Source: Oscillospiraceae bacterium
Lineage (GTDB): Bacteria > Bacillota > Clostridia > Oscillospirales > Oscillospiraceae
NCBI GenBank assembly: GCA_009785345.1
Contig: WQWL01000004.1
Location: 1 to 64,000, forward strand
Direction: 5' to 3'
Length of the DNA stretch: 64,000 bases
Shown here: one piece after another, positions 44,918 to 54,738 of the stretch
Layout of the letters: each line of letters opens with the position of its first letter
How positions within the stretch are numbered: position 1 is the first letter of the stretch
Translations under genes and position numbers: made by a program
Notes under the pieces: model-generated
Database searches by the model: none
Told to the model about the DNA's origin: nothing
What the model saw: only the letters and a program-made list of their open reading frames with translations

Positions 44918-47467
44918 ATGAAGAAAGATAATTTTGAGTTTGCCGGACTAACCACAAGCGAGGCGCAGAAACTTCAAGAACAATACGGAAAAAATGAACT
45001 TGCAACAGCAAAAAAAGAGAGTTTTCTTAAAAAAATGCTCCATATTGTAGCTGCACCAATGTTCATGTTGCTAATTATTGCAGCAACCATATATTTCATG
45101 CTTGGTCAGCCCGTCGATGGCGTAGTTATGCTTGTTTTCGTGATTGGCATAATCAGTATTGACGTGTTTCAAGAGTGGAAAACTGATAGGACTTTAAACG
45201 CACTCAAAGACCTCTCTGCTCCGCATGTCACTGTTACACGAGATCGTAATAAGGTTCAAATTGCAAGCGCTGACCTTGTGCCTGGCGACATCATGTTGGT
45301 GCACGAGGGATTAAAAATCCCTGCTGATGGATATGTGGTTAAGTGCAATGACCTTTGTGTGAATGAGTCATCGCTTACAGGCGAAGTAGAAGGTGTTTGG
45401 AAAGTCCCAACTGACTGGTCACTAGCATCATCAGACCATTGGCGTAATGATTATTGCTACGCAGGAACACTTGTGTCTCAAGGTTCTGCAGCTATTAAAG
45501 TAGACAAAATCGGCAACGAGACGGAGTATGGAAAAATCGGTGTTCACGTAGCCAAAGCTCCGTCAGATAAGTCCTCACTCCAAACACAAATCGCTCAAGT
45601 GGTCAGAGTCGGAACTATTATTGCCGCAACATTATTCGTGCTTGTCGCTCTTATCACATGGTTAAATGTTCCACAACTTTCATTTATGGAAAGGTTTACT
45701 GCCAGTCTGCTTGCAGGTATCACTCTTGCAATGGCTATGATTCCGGAGGAATTCCCCGTCATTCTTGCTGTGTTTTTATCTATGGGTGCATGGCGACTTG
45801 CAAGAAAAAACTCACTAGTGCGTAAACTTCCTTCCATTGAAACTCTCGGAGCCATTTCTGTTTTGTGCGTCGACAAAACAGGCACTATCACTATGAATCA
45901 AATGGTAGTGCAAGATGAATGGACTTTTACAGGCGAAGATGCTGCTGAAGGTGGCAATAATAATTTAGCTGAAATTATGGGTCTTGCTTGTGAAACAGAG
46001 GCATATGACCCAATGGAAAAAGCCATGCTTGCTCATTGTGAGAAGCAGCATGGTATTACAAAAGAACATCTTTTTGGTGGCAGGCTCATTACTGAATATG
46101 CGTTTACTAACGACCTTAAGATGATGGGGCATATCTGGTATCATGATGGAGAAATCATCATTGCTGCAAAAGGCTCGGCAGAGCGAGTTCTTTCAATATG
46201 TAAACTTAACAATGACGAAAGAGCACTTGCTGAAAGTAAGATTATTGAAATGAGCAAAAAAGGCTTGCGTGTCATTGCCGTGGCAATGGATAAACTTAAA
46301 AATGAAGCCGATATTCCAAAAAATATACTCGATTGCTCATTGACCCTCTGTGGCCTGGTTGGACTTGCAGATCCTCCGAGAGAACACATCAAAGACGATA
46401 TCGCCAAATGTTATAAAGCCGGTATTCGAGTAGTGATGATAACAGGTGATAATGGTGTGACCGCTGCAGCGATTGCACGCAAAATAGGTCTAAAGGGTTG
46501 CGAAAATATTATCACAGGCGATGAGCTTTCAAAAATGTCTGATGATGAACTTCGCGAACGCGTCAAAGATGTAAGCATATTCTCTCGTGTTATCCCTGAA
46601 CATAAAATGCGTATTGTCAAGGCATTTAAGAGCAACGGCGAAATCGTTGCAATGACAGGGGATGGTGTTAATGATGCCCCGGCACTCAAATATGCCGACA
46701 TTGGTGTGGCTATGGGTAAACATGGAAGCGAAGTCTCTCGCGAGGCTGCTGACTTGATTTTACTGGATGATAATTTTTCGACAATTGTTGACACAATACG
46801 CGATGGACGGCGAATTTTCGATAACATACGAAAGTCAATAGGCTATGTCTTCACAATACATATTCCTATTGCTCTGGCAACATTGCTTGCTCCGCTTCTG
46901 GGCATTGCACCGGACGCAGTACTCTTCTTGCCAACATTGGTTGTTGTACTTGAACTTGTAATTGACCCCACATGCTCAATAGTACTCGAAAGACAGCCTG
47001 CTGAAGAGGATATTATGATGCGCAAACCGCGTAATCCTGCGCAAAAATTATTAACATGGAGAGTTATGCTAAAAAGCGCATTGCAAGGATTGACAGTCTT
47101 TGCCGCATCTTTTGGCGCATACTACTATGTGCTGTCACTAAACTCAAACAGTGCCAGTGCCGCCAGAGCTATGGGGCTCGGTGTTATAATGATTGCAAAT
47201 CTGTTTTTAGTTCAATGCAACAGTTCAGATACAGACAGCATTTTTACTGCTGTGAAGCGTTTGTACAAAGATAGAGTGATGTGGATTGTCAACATCGCCT
47301 TAGTCGCTGCAATAGTGCTGTTTATATATACACCGCTGAATACTTTCCTTCGGCTTGCTCCGTTGACTGCACCGCAATTTTTCACCATGCTTGGATTAGG
47401 TTCTTGCTCCGTAATTTGGTATGAAATTGTCAAAGCAATAAAACGAGCACGTCATCGCGAACGTTGA
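44918..47467 (+). CDS. Cation-transporting P-type ATPase (P2-like)
   Basis: About 849 aa. Phosphorylation motif LCVDKTGTITMNQM (Asp319), actuator motif SSLTGE, hinge MTGDGVNDAPALKYADIGVAMG and phosphate site VVMITGDNG. Helix 4 carries MAMIPEEFPVIL instead of the PEGLP of SERCA-type pumps, which marks a subgroup of bacterial P2-like ATPases. Helix 6 reads LELVIDPTCSIVLE. Substrate most likely Ca2+ or another divalent cation, but this is not settled. The start is uncertain: ATG 44906 and GTG 44888 are also in frame; 44918 matches the usual MKKDNFEF-like opening. Confidence 0.88.
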   Translation: MKKDNFEFAGLTTSEAQKLQEQYGKNELATAKKESFLKKMLHIVAAPMFMLLIIAATIYFMLGQPVDGVVMLVFVIGIISIDVFQEWKTDRTLNALKDLSAPHVTVTRDRNKVQIASADLVPGDIMLVHEGLKIPADGYVVKCNDLCVNESSLTGEVEGVWKVPTDWSLASSDHWRNDYCYAGTLVSQGSAAIKVDKIGNETEYGKIGVHVAKAPSDKSSLQTQIAQVVRVGTIIAATLFVLVALITWLNVPQLSFMERFTASLLAGITLAMAMIPEEFPVILAVFLSMGAWRLARKNSLVRKLPSIETLGAISVLCVDKTGTITMNQMVVQDEWTFTGEDAAEGGNNNLAEIMGLACETEAYDPMEKAMLAHCEKQHGITKEHLFGGRLITEYAFTNDLKMMGHIWYHDGEIIIAAKGSAERVLSICKLNNDERALAESKIIEMSKKGLRVIAVAMDKLKNEADIPKNILDCSLTLCGLVGLADPPREHIKDDIAKCYKAGIRVVMITGDNGVTAAAIARKIGLKGCENIITGDELSKMSDDELRERVKDVSIFSRVIPEHKMRIVKAFKSNGEIVAMTGDGVNDAPALKYADIGVAMGKHGSEVSREAADLILLDDNFSTIVDTIRDGRRIFDNIRKSIGYVFTIHIPIALATLLAPLLGIAPDAVLFLPTLVVVLELVIDPTCSIVLERQPAEEDIMMRKPRNPAQKLLTWRVMLKSALQGLTVFAASFGAYYYVLSLNSNSASAARAMGLGVIMIANLFLVQCNSSDTDSIFTAVKRLYKDRVMWIVNIALVAAIVLFIYTPLNTFLRLAPLTAPQFFTMLGLGSCSVIWYEIVKAIKRARHRER

Positions 47468-47491
47468 CGTACCGTGCTGTTCTACATAAAA

Positions 47492-48748
47492 CTACGCAAG
47501 TGTCTTCATGCGGTTGCGTAACAGTAGCGTGTTTATCAACAAGCTCGTCATACCGCATATCGCCACTATTAAGAACAGTGGTGCAAATCCTAGATTTTCT
47601 AAAACCGGAGCAAGAACTAGAACCAAAATTGCTGATAGAGCCATTGAAATTGTGAAGTGAACGCCAACATATAGTGGCAATTTTTCTGCCGGACTTACTT
47701 CGCCAAGTAACAACGAAATTGCCGTCATTGATCCGGTGTTTCCGGTATTTGCAAGTGCCCAGACAACAAAGAATAGACTCAGAGTGTTGGTTATTAGTGC
47801 TAATATTCCTGCACTCAGAATTAGGCATGCGACGATTAGTGCAACAATTCTTGGTCCGAACTTGTCAACAATTATCCCCAATATTATATGTGCTATCGCA
47901 GCCATAAATATCTGCAAGCCTGTTAGAATAGCAAGATGAATTTCAGTTACCGAAAATTCGCGAATCGCATATAACATATAAAAGGGTAGCATTGCGTTTG
48001 CAATAACTAAAAATATGCTTGTCAGAATCATTGCTCGAAGTGCGGAACTTTCTTTTATTGCTATGGGCATGTTTTTTAGATATTGTACCATGCTTAGGGG
48101 CTGAACCGGTTTTTGATCTTCACTTTCTCGCATAAAATAAAATACAATAGCATTTATAAAAAGATAAAATCCTCCAATTAGAAATATAACCATGTAGTTA
48201 TAAGGAAACATAATACGTCCGAGTATTGTCGGAATCAATGCAGTCATACCTACACCAAGTAATGACCCAACTGCAAATCCAAATCCACGTATTGTTCCTC
48301 GTTTATTTGGAGGTAATAGACGTATAACCAGTGGTGTGAAAAATACTGCATATGAACCAACAAATAAATTGAATATACACCAAGAAACCAGAAACACGAC
48401 AATTAGTGTTGGATGGTGTCCGGAAAATAATGGTATGGCTAAAATACCTGCAACAAATAATACTCTTTGACAAAGCAGAATTTTTGCAAATGTTTTATTC
48501 ATAACAGTAGATCTGGAAGCCATGTATCCAAAGAACGGCTGTGCCAGAAGCGCGCATATCAACGTCATTGATGTTGCCAAGCTAATTTGAAACGTCGTTG
48601 CCCCTAATTGATCCAGAAAAAATGGTATTACTGCTGTTATTGAAATTAGCGCCATAGATGGCATAAATGAAACACCGTCTATAAAGAACATTATTAAATT
48701 ATGCCTTACGTTTTTCTCGCCACCATACATATATTTATCTATTACCAT
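47492..48748 (-). CDS. MFS transporter
   Basis: 418 aa with about twelve membrane helices and the MFS pattern repeated in both halves (LAQPFFGYMASRSTVMNK in loop 2-3; HIILGIIVDKFGPRIVAL in loop 8-9). Substrate unknown; the loop motifs fit a drug- or solute-exporter subfamily. Convergent with the P-type ATPase gene, 24 bases apart. AAAGG lies very close to the first ATG; ATG at 48730 is an alternative. Confidence 0.85.
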   Translation of the reverse strand: MVIDKYMYGGEKNVRHNLIMFFIDGVSFMPSMALISITAVIPFFLDQLGATTFQISLATSMTLICALLAQPFFGYMASRSTVMNKTFAKILLCQRVLFVAGILAIPLFSGHHPTLIVVFLVSWCIFNLFVGSYAVFFTPLVIRLLPPNKRGTIRGFGFAVGSLLGVGMTALIPTILGRIMFPYNYMVIFLIGGFYLFINAIVFYFMRESEDQKPVQPLSMVQYLKNMPIAIKESSALRAMILTSIFLVIANAMLPFYMLYAIREFSVTEIHLAILTGLQIFMAAIAHIILGIIVDKFGPRIVALIVACLILSAGILALITNTLSLFFVVWALANTGNTGSMTAISLLLGEVSPAEKLPLYVGVHFTISMALSAILVLVLAPVLENLGFAPLFLIVAICGMTSLLINTLLLRNRMKTLA

Positions 48749-48861
48749 GCCTTTTCAACAAAATAATCAATCAGTCTCATGCACCAACGGAGACTGATTG
48801 ATTATTGTATCAGATGTGTGTCAAAAATGATATATTAATTTTTTGCTGCTTTTCAAAATCC

Positions 48862-48938
48862 CATCATTGCGACTGACCAGCCACAATCCCCTGAACCGAA
48901 GCAGTTTAACGAGATTGCGAATCAAGCCTGCATTGACG
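48862..48938. repeat. Interspersed palindromic repeat, long form, copy 3
   Basis: A diverged copy of the unit at 4017: CATCATTGCGACTGAC, CACAATCCCCTGAACCG, GAGATTGCGAATCAAG, GCATTGACG. Its right end runs into the neighbouring MFS gene and supplies that protein's last residues. Confidence 0.65.
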
Positions 48939-50211
48939 AAGTTTGTTGAGTACTTATGTCCGCCGTTTCGTTGCCACTTTTCCAGTTTATAAACTGCGAG
49001 AATATCGCTATTGCTGCTACCATAACTGCAGTCGCAATGATTACAATCCAAGGCATTGAATAGAATCCTTCAAAGAGTGCACCATATAGAACCTGTCCGA
49101 TTGCTTGAGCTAAGAATGGAAGCACCATTATTATTGATAAAACTTTACCCACTATTTCCGATGGTGTGTTTTTTTGCACAAAAGTGATTGCTGCAACATT
49201 AAATATTTGCACTGTCATGAGCACTATCGCACATGTAGCTGTTACTACAATATATGCTGTAAAGTATGGAGTTCCAACCAAAAAGATAATACCTTTTAGG
49301 AGTATAAATATACTTCCAATTGCTATCACTATGAATGATTTTTTTATTGTAAGCTTTTCACCCATAGTGCCCGCAATAATCCCGCCAATCACAGCACCAA
49401 TCATCATCAGACTTTGACTTATCCCCACATGTTCCATTCCCATATCCAGATACTGGTATACTAAAACAGGTTGTCCAACCATTATTACAGATGCTAACAT
49501 TAGAACCATGAAGAACACAATAATAACGACTTTTGCGAGAATCGGCTTTTCTTTTGTTGCATAGCGAACCGATTGAGTCAAGTCCTCTTTTACAATTTTC
49601 AGCACTCCGCCGGATGAATCTCGCTTTTTATATGGCATGCGGATGAGCAAATCCATGATCGCTGTGATTGCAAAGCATATTGCTCCGATTATCAGTATCG
49701 GTGTAAGTCCAAATCTTCCAAAAACAAACCCTGCCACTGCCATTCCAACCATTCCCGATAGTGAATTAACCACACCTACTATTGCATTTCCTGATGTCAG
49801 TTTCTCGCCCGGCACTAGTAAGGGCACACTTGCTTGAACAGTTGGTATATACATACCTTGAATTGCATTAAGCGCTAAGAGTTTTACAATTACAATAGGT
49901 ACGATATAGGCTGTTAAACCGCTCACTACCATGTATAGCAATATGAGTGCTGTTGTTGATGCATCAAGCCAAAACATAATCCTTTGTTTTCTGAGCCTGT
50001 CTGCTATAATTCCGCCTATAGGCGATAAAAGCAGAAGTGATATATACGGTAGCCCCATCACCAATCCGAATAGTGCTGGAGAGTCGCTTATACTAAATAT
50101 GTATAATGGTAGGGCAAAGCTGATTATCATATTGCCGAATAGCGAAATTATTTGTCCGATTATGAGTAAGTTAAAGTTTCTGTTCCAAAGTTTTGTTGCA
50201 AATGGTTGCAT
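48922..50211 (-). CDS. MFS transporter, macrolide-efflux (MefA)-like
   Basis: About 429 aa, twelve helices. LWNRNFNLLIIGQIISLFGN at the N-terminus and SPIGGIIADRLRKQRIMFWL in loop 2-3 are typical of the MFS_3 efflux group; the second half opens with GAVIGGIIAGTMGEKLTIKK. Start set at ATG 50211, ten bases after AAGG. The stop and final codons lie within a dispersed repeat, so the C-terminus may have been remodelled by the repeat. Substrate unknown. Confidence 0.86.
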   Translation of the reverse strand: MQPFATKLWNRNFNLLIIGQIISLFGNMIISFALPLYIFSISDSPALFGLVMGLPYISLLLLSPIGGIIADRLRKQRIMFWLDASTTALILLYMVVSGLTAYIVPIVIVKLLALNAIQGMYIPTVQASVPLLVPGEKLTSGNAIVGVVNSLSGMVGMAVAGFVFGRFGLTPILIIGAICFAITAIMDLLIRMPYKKRDSSGGVLKIVKEDLTQSVRYATKEKPILAKVVIIVFFMVLMLASVIMVGQPVLVYQYLDMGMEHVGISQSLMMIGAVIGGIIAGTMGEKLTIKKSFIVIAIGSIFILLKGIIFLVGTPYFTAYIVVTATCAIVLMTVQIFNVAAITFVQKNTPSEIVGKVLSIIMVLPFLAQAIGQVLYGALFEGFYSMPWIVIIATAVMVAAIAIFSQFINWKSGNETADISTQQTSSMQA

Positions 50212-50496
50212 TGTCGTGATACCTTCTTTCATTGCTTTTATTTACATTCTGTTTTTGTTCTGCGGTAAGACTAACAGATGTTTAAAAACAACTCAATACA
50301 GTTACGCTATCAGGCGAGTGATTCTCGGTAAGTGGTATAGATTTTGACGGTAAGATGCGTTGATATAATCAACTCAAAACGCAATGGTACGTTGTTTATC
50401 GTTTGCTTTTCCCTTGCTAAAACTCTGCATCTCTGTTATCTTGTGAGTTAACTATATACTAATACTAAACACTGATAAATATGCGGAGGAGTTGAC

Positions 50497-51060
50497 TTGG
50501 GTTTTATTGAACTGTTTTTGCTCTCAGTTGGGCTTGCAATGGATACTTTCGCTGTAGGAATTTGCATCGGCTTGACATTTAAAAAAGTCACGATAAAGAA
50601 TGCTCTTATCGTGGGTCTATATTTTGGGGTCTTCCAGGCAGGCATGCCACTAATTGGCTATTTCACCGCTGCACTTTTTGCAGAAAGAGTAGCTGCCTTT
50701 AGTTCGTGGATTGCATTTGGGCTGTTATGCTTAATCGGCGGAAAAATGATTTCTGACAGTTTTCAAAAAGAAGAGGTCGCAGAAAATGAGCAGTCATTAA
50801 AATTTGTGAAAATGTTACCACTTGCAATTGCAACAAGTATCGATGCTCTTGCAGTTGGTGTGTCGTTTGCATTCCTTGAAGTCAATGTCCTTCCTGCTAT
50901 TTTGCTCATAGGTGTTACGACATTGGTTCTCTCAATAATTGGATTGAAGATTGGCAATGTTTTCGGCTTGAAATTCAGGTCAAAAGCGCAAGTTTTAGGC
51001 GGAGCTATATTAATCCTAATAGGTGTCCGCATACTTTCGGAGCACTTTGGTGTGTTTTAA
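50497..51060 (+). CDS. mntP: Manganese efflux pump MntP
   Basis: 187 aa, six helices, two homologous halves: GLAMDTFAVGICIGL and ATSIDALAVGVSFAF, each carrying the conserved Asp needed for Mn2+ export. Starts at TTG behind GGAGGAG. The 264-base upstream gap was checked for a yybP-ykoY Mn riboswitch and I did not see the conserved aptamer core. Convergent with rny. Confidence 0.93.
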   Translation: MGFIELFLLSVGLAMDTFAVGICIGLTFKKVTIKNALIVGLYFGVFQAGMPLIGYFTAALFAERVAAFSSWIAFGLLCLIGGKMISDSFQKEEVAENEQSLKFVKMLPLAIATSIDALAVGVSFAFLEVNVLPAILLIGVTTLVLSIIGLKIGNVFGLKFRSKAQVLGGAILILIGVRILSEHFGVF

Positions 51061-51115
51061 TAAGCAAGCCCCTGCCGAAATCTGACAGGGACTTGACTGT
51101 TGGTATTTATTAAAA

Positions 51116-52669
51116 TTACTTTGCGTATTCTACTGCTTTTGATTCGCGGAGAAGATTTACTTTTATTTGTCCTGGATATTCCAGTTCATCTTCAATTTTC
51201 TTTGCGATATCACGTGCCAGAAGAATCATTTCATCTTCAGAGACTTCTTCAGGTTTTACCATTATACGTATCTCACGTCCTGCTTGGATGGCGTAGGAAC
51301 TATCAACACCCTTGAACGAACATGTAAGTTCTTCTAGTCTTTCAAGACGTTTAACATAACTTTCGATGTTCTCGCGACGTGCACCTGGTCTTGATGCGGA
51401 TATTGCATCAGAGGCTTGAACAATGCATGCTACGACAGTTCTCGGATCAACATCACCGTGATGTGCATGAATGGCGTGAATTACTTCTTCGTTTTCTTTG
51501 TATTTTCTCGCTAGGTCTACACCGATGTTTACGTGACTGCCTTCGGTTTCGTGGTCTACTGATTTTCCTAAATCGTGTAATAGCCCTGCTCGTTTAGCTG
51601 TCATTACATCAGCTCCGAGTTCGGCTGCTAAAAGACCTGCTATGTGTGAAACTTCAATTGAGTGATTCAGAACATTTTGACCATAACTTGTACGGAAGCG
51701 CATTCTGCCGAGCAACTTGACTATTTCCGGATGTAATCCGTGTACACCTGTTTCAAATGTTGCGCGATCACCTTCAGATTTAATTACCGCATCGACTTCT
51801 CTCTTTGCTTTTTCGACCATTTCTTCGATTCTTGCAGGATGTATGCGTCCGTCTAAAATTAATTTTTCCAGTGAAATTCTTGCTACTTCACGACGAACAG
51901 GATCGAAACCGGAGAGTGTTATTGCTTCCGGAGTGTCATCGATGATGAGATCGACTCCGGTTAGTGTTTCTATTGCACGAATGTTGCGACCTTCGCGACC
52001 TATGATGCGACCTTGCATTTCGTCATTGGGTAGGGGAACCACAGAGACGGTCGACTCAGCGACATGATCTGCTGCGCATCGTTGGATTGCGAGGGCAACT
52101 TGCTCTCTTGCCATTTTGTCTGCGTCTTCTTTAAGGCGATCTTCAATCTCTTTGATTTTCATTGCTGCTTCGTGTGTAACTTCGGACTCAAGATTATTAA
52201 TGAGATATGCCTTAGCTTCAGCGACTGTATAGCCGGAAATTCTCTCTAGCACTTCAAACTGGCTACGTTTCATTTCGGCGACTTCTTCATACGCTGCTTC
52301 GAGGTCATTTTGCCTTTTCTCTATAGCTTCAGTTTTTCTCTCGATTATCTCGGTTTTTTTGTCCAGCATTTCTTCTTTTTGCTGGAGCCTACGTTCTTGC
52401 TTTTGTGCCTCTGTACGGCGTTCTTTCATTTCGCGTTCGTGTTCGCCGCGACTTTTGTGTATTTCTTCTTTTGCTTCAAGTAATGCTTCGCGTTTTTTGT
52501 TTTCTGCACCTTTGATTGATTCGTTAATTATACGTTTTGCTTTTTCTTCTGCGCTTTGAATTGTTCGTTCAGAAACTTTCTTGCGATATGTGATACCCAG
52601 AAGGAAGAACACTATCGCTGCTACGAGTACAATAGCCGCAGCTATTAAAAAAAATAAAATATTGGGCAT
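51116..52669 (-). CDS. rny: Ribonuclease Y
   Basis: Membrane-anchored endoribonuclease that starts mRNA decay. N-terminal anchor (residues ~1-25), a long charged coiled coil (~30-200), KH domain with [21 protein letters not shown] domain with [15 protein letters not shown] and HAHHGD. 517 aa, full length. AAGGAGGTG lies 12 bases before ATG; a TATAAT box on the same strand is at 52701-52706 but I see no good -35. RNase Y in this group also affects many regulons through RNA turnover. Confidence 0.96.
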   Translation of the reverse strand: MPNILFFLIAAAIVLVAAIVFFLLGITYRKKVSERTIQSAEEKAKRIINESIKGAENKKREALLEAKEEIHKSRGEHEREMKERRTEAQKQERRLQQKEEMLDKKTEIIERKTEAIEKRQNDLEAAYEEVAEMKRSQFEVLERISGYTVAEAKAYLINNLESEVTHEAAMKIKEIEDRLKEDADKMAREQVALAIQRCAADHVAESTVSVVPLPNDEMQGRIIGREGRNIRAIETLTGVDLIIDDTPEAITLSGFDPVRREVARISLEKLILDGRIHPARIEEMVEKAKREVDAVIKSEGDRATFETGVHGLHPEIVKLLGRMRFRTSYGQNVLNHSIEVSHIAGLLAAELGADVMTAKRAGLLHDLGKSVDHETEGSHVNIGVDLARKYKENEEVIHAIHAHHGDVDPRTVVACIVQASDAISASRPGARRENIESYVKRLERLEELTCSFKGVDSSYAIQAGREIRIMVKPEEVSEDEMILLARDIAKKIEDELEYPGQIKVNLLRESKAVEYAK

Positions 52670-52891
52670 TGCTTATATAGACACCTCCTTAATTAGAAAG
52701 ATTATAATGTGGTTCTTATTGAACCTATGATGAAAAGTCATACACCATGACTTGTCAAATCGTGAAACTCCCCTTACTATATTCCACTACTCTCATCCAA
52801 ACTATTTTATAGCCCAACACACACTATGTCAAGCAAAAGAATTATTATTCATTATGAATGATGTCATAGATTGCGATTAGTATTAATATAC

Positions 52892-52920
52892 TTGACTTTG
52901 TGATAACCATAATTTATTAT
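52892..52920 (+). promoter_or_regulatory. Putative promoter of tRNA-Ser
   Basis: TTGACT (52892-52897) and TATTAT (52915-52920) with 17-base spacing, 57 bases upstream of the mature tRNA. The remaining gap (52670-52891) holds the rny leader and nothing else I can identify. Confidence 0.5.
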
Positions 52921-52977
52921 TGTATTCGTCACATGCGTAAATTAGAATTTATGAATATTTCTAAAATGTGATTAAAT

Positions 52978-53066
52978 GGAAGAGTGTCCGAGAGGTCGTA
53001 AGGTGCAGCATTGGAAATGCTGTGTAGGGCAACCTACCGCGGGTTCGAATCCCGCCTCTTCCGCCA
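52978..53066 (+). tRNA. tRNA-Ser (anticodon GGA)
   Basis: Class II cloverleaf. Acceptor stem GGAAGAG/CTCTTCC, anticodon loop TTGGAAA with anticodon GGA, long variable arm GTAGG-GCAA-CCTAC, T arm GCGGG-TTCGAAT-CCCGC and an encoded CCA end. Accessory-type genes begin right after it, and tRNA-Ser genes are common integration sites. Confidence 0.95.
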
Positions 53067-53070
53067 AAAG

Positions 53071-53118
53071 GAACAAATACGAACCCCGTAATCATCGGAG
53101 ATGTCGTAGTATTTGTTC
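53071..53118 (+). terminator. Inverted repeat after tRNA-Ser
   Basis: GAACAAATAC (53071-53080) and GTATTTGTTC (53109-53118), a 10-bp perfect stem beginning five bases after CCA. Likely a 3' structure of the precursor tRNA; no strong T-run follows. Confidence 0.5.
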
Positions 53119-53137
53119 ATAAACTTTAACCCACGCA

Positions 53138-53185
53138 AACGACAAGGGGCGAGATGCCATATTAAACATCTCGCTCTTTGTTGTT
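53138..53185 (+). terminator. Strong rho-independent terminator
   Basis: A 19-bp stem (AACGACAAGGGGCGAGATG against CATCTCGCTCTTTGTTGTT, three G-T wobbles) with a 10-base loop, followed by ATTTTGTTTTATT. Confidence 0.85.
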
Positions 53186-53301
53186 ATTTTGTTTTATTCG
53201 TTGGAATTTTTTTTGCGTACATATCCATAAATTCGGCAGGTGTCGGGTAGTAATCCGTCGCAGAATATGGTATAGTGGCGTGCAATTTATATTTTTAATG
53301 C

Positions 53302-53331
53302 ACGGCGGCTGAAAATAGCCGTCGTATTTTT
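53302..53331 (+). terminator. Second terminator-like hairpin upstream of the sigma factor gene
   Basis: ACGGCGGCT/AGCCGTCGT, 9 bp, loop GAAAAT, then ATTTTT. It separates the sigma-factor operon from upstream reading or may be an attenuator in its leader. Between here and 53425 no clear promoter is visible. Confidence 0.75.
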
Positions 53332-53424
53332 ATCAAAATTTTTGTACACACCTTAAATCCTTTTGCGCTTTTCACGCGTTAATACAAATAGAGAGCGATA
53401 TTAAGCAAAAGGAGGGTTAGGCTG

Positions 53425-53443
53425 AAAGGAGGAGAGCTGCATT
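53425..53443 (+). promoter_or_regulatory. Ribosome-binding site placing the sigma factor start on an ATT codon
   Basis: AAAGGAGG (53425-53432) is followed after eight bases by ATT at 53441. The frame is closed upstream by TGA (53422-53424), and no ATG, GTG, TTG or CTG lies in frame before position 53501. Confidence 0.65.
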
Positions 53444-53974
53444 ACCGAATATTTTTTAATTCAGCGAGCACAAAAAGGAAATGCCGATGCTTTAGAAGTC
53501 TTGATTAAGAATTATTATTCAAACATTTTCGCTTACATCCTCCGTAGAATGGGCAAACGCGAGATTGCGGAGGATTTGACACAAGAAACATTTTTACGCC
53601 TTGTCAAAGGTATTGCGACGTATAAGCCAATCGGGAAATTTTCTAACTTCGTTTTTACGATTGCAGTAAATGTTTGCAACGACCATTACAGAAAAAGCAC
53701 CCCATCTTTTGATGATAGTATTGATGTAGATTCTCTTGCGAGTAACAACAGTACCAATCATGCAGTAGAAAGTCGAGAGAACGTCATCGTTCTCAAAGAT
53801 GCGATTGACCATTTGCCCGATATGCAAAAGGAAGTGATGCTGTTGCGTTTCTTTCATGATATGAAAATAAAGGACATCGCACAAATTACAAACGCCTCTA
53901 TTCCCACAGTAAAGTCACGATTGAATCAAGGGTTAAGCAAATTGCGGAAAATGCTAGGGAGTGATGATATATGA
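53441..53974 (+). CDS. RNA polymerase sigma factor, ECF-like sigma-70 family, ATT start
   Basis: About 177 aa. From ATT the protein reads ITEYFLIQRAQKGNADALEV, which is the conserved opening of sigma region 2. A start at the TTG at 53501 would delete it. Region 2 continues with ILRRMGKREIAEDLTQETFL, and region 4 has LPDMQKEVMLLRFFHDMKIK and the HTH ITNASIPTVKSRLNQGLSKL. It overlaps the next gene by four bases (ATGA). It heads an operon of a membrane protein, ABC ATPase and ABC permease, a layout typical of sigma factors that respond to envelope stress or peptide antibiotics. The second gene may be its membrane partner. Confidence 0.85.
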   Translation: MTEYFLIQRAQKGNADALEVLIKNYYSNIFAYILRRMGKREIAEDLTQETFLRLVKGIATYKPIGKFSNFVFTIAVNVCNDHYRKSTPSFDDSIDVDSLASNNSTNHAVESRENVIVLKDAIDHLPDMQKEVMLLRFFHDMKIKDIAQITNASIPTVKSRLNQGLSKLRKMLGSDDI

Positions 53975-54738
53975 AGAACATAGATAAAAAAATGATTCGG
54001 CAAATAAAGAAAGCCTATCCTGTTTCACCTTTGAAAGAAAGCAATATGCAAGCTACAATCTCTCAAGCGAAACTGCTGCTATTGGAGAACACGAAATACA
54101 ACCATTCACTTGGATTCTTTATCTGGAGTCAAATCAAAAACATCTCGCCCTTCTTTTGGCTATTACAATTACTTTGTTTTGTATACATGATGTGGAATGT
54201 TCGTGGTGCAGCAGACATTGAAAGTATACGCATTCTTTTTGCCATGCTAGTTCCCGTGTTGGTGCTATACATGTTGCCGGAACTATATAAGATGCATATT
54301 AATAATATGACTGAATTGGAAGCGGCTTGTGCTCACAGTCCTGCAAAAATTGTCGCTTCAAAATTGCTGATTTTGAGCACTAGCAATTTTATTGTTATAA
54401 CAATGATTTCATTCGTATTTGGGCTATATCATCAACTCAATGTCGCAACTATTCTTGCCCAAGGCTTGATACCACTAAATATTTCAATCAGCATTTCACT
54501 CTTGTTTTTCGAATTTGTCAAATTTAAATCACCATATGCCATGCTTGTGTCCGCTGTGCTAATTGCAGTTACAATTGCAGCGATGATGCAGTCGGCGCTA
54601 TTAGGGTGGCCGATTTATATCAGAGCTTTTGAATATTGGCAGGCGACATTATTTGTCAGCGCTATCATACTATTCGCTCTTATGAGTATAACACTATACA
54701 GAGCAAACCATGCAAAGGAGTGGTACTATGGAACTTAA
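53971..54738 (+). CDS. Hypothetical membrane protein in sigma factor / ABC operon
   Basis: 255 aa. A ~50-residue cytoplasmic N-terminus (with SPLKESNMQATISQAKLLLL) is followed by about six membrane helices. Starts inside the sigma factor's stop codon region (ATGA overlap), with GGAG upstream, and overlaps the ATPase gene at its end. The position suggests an anti-sigma factor or a non-canonical ABC membrane subunit; the N-terminal segment could be the sigma-binding part. No family recognised. Confidence 0.75.
   Translation: MKNIDKKMIRQIKKAYPVSPLKESNMQATISQAKLLLLENTKYNHSLGFFIWSQIKNISPFFWLLQLLCFVYMMWNVRGAADIESIRILFAMLVPVLVLYMLPELYKMHINNMTELEAACAHSPAKIVASKLLILSTSNFIVITMISFVFGLYHQLNVATILAQGLIPLNISISISLLFFEFVKFKSPYAMLVSAVLIAVTIAAMMQSALLGWPIYIRAFEYWQATLFVSAIILFALMSITLYRANHAKEWYYGT

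Noticed and set aside
50233..50496. Possible yybP-ykoY manganese riboswitch before mntP
   Set aside because: The conserved aptamer core could not be found in the leader.
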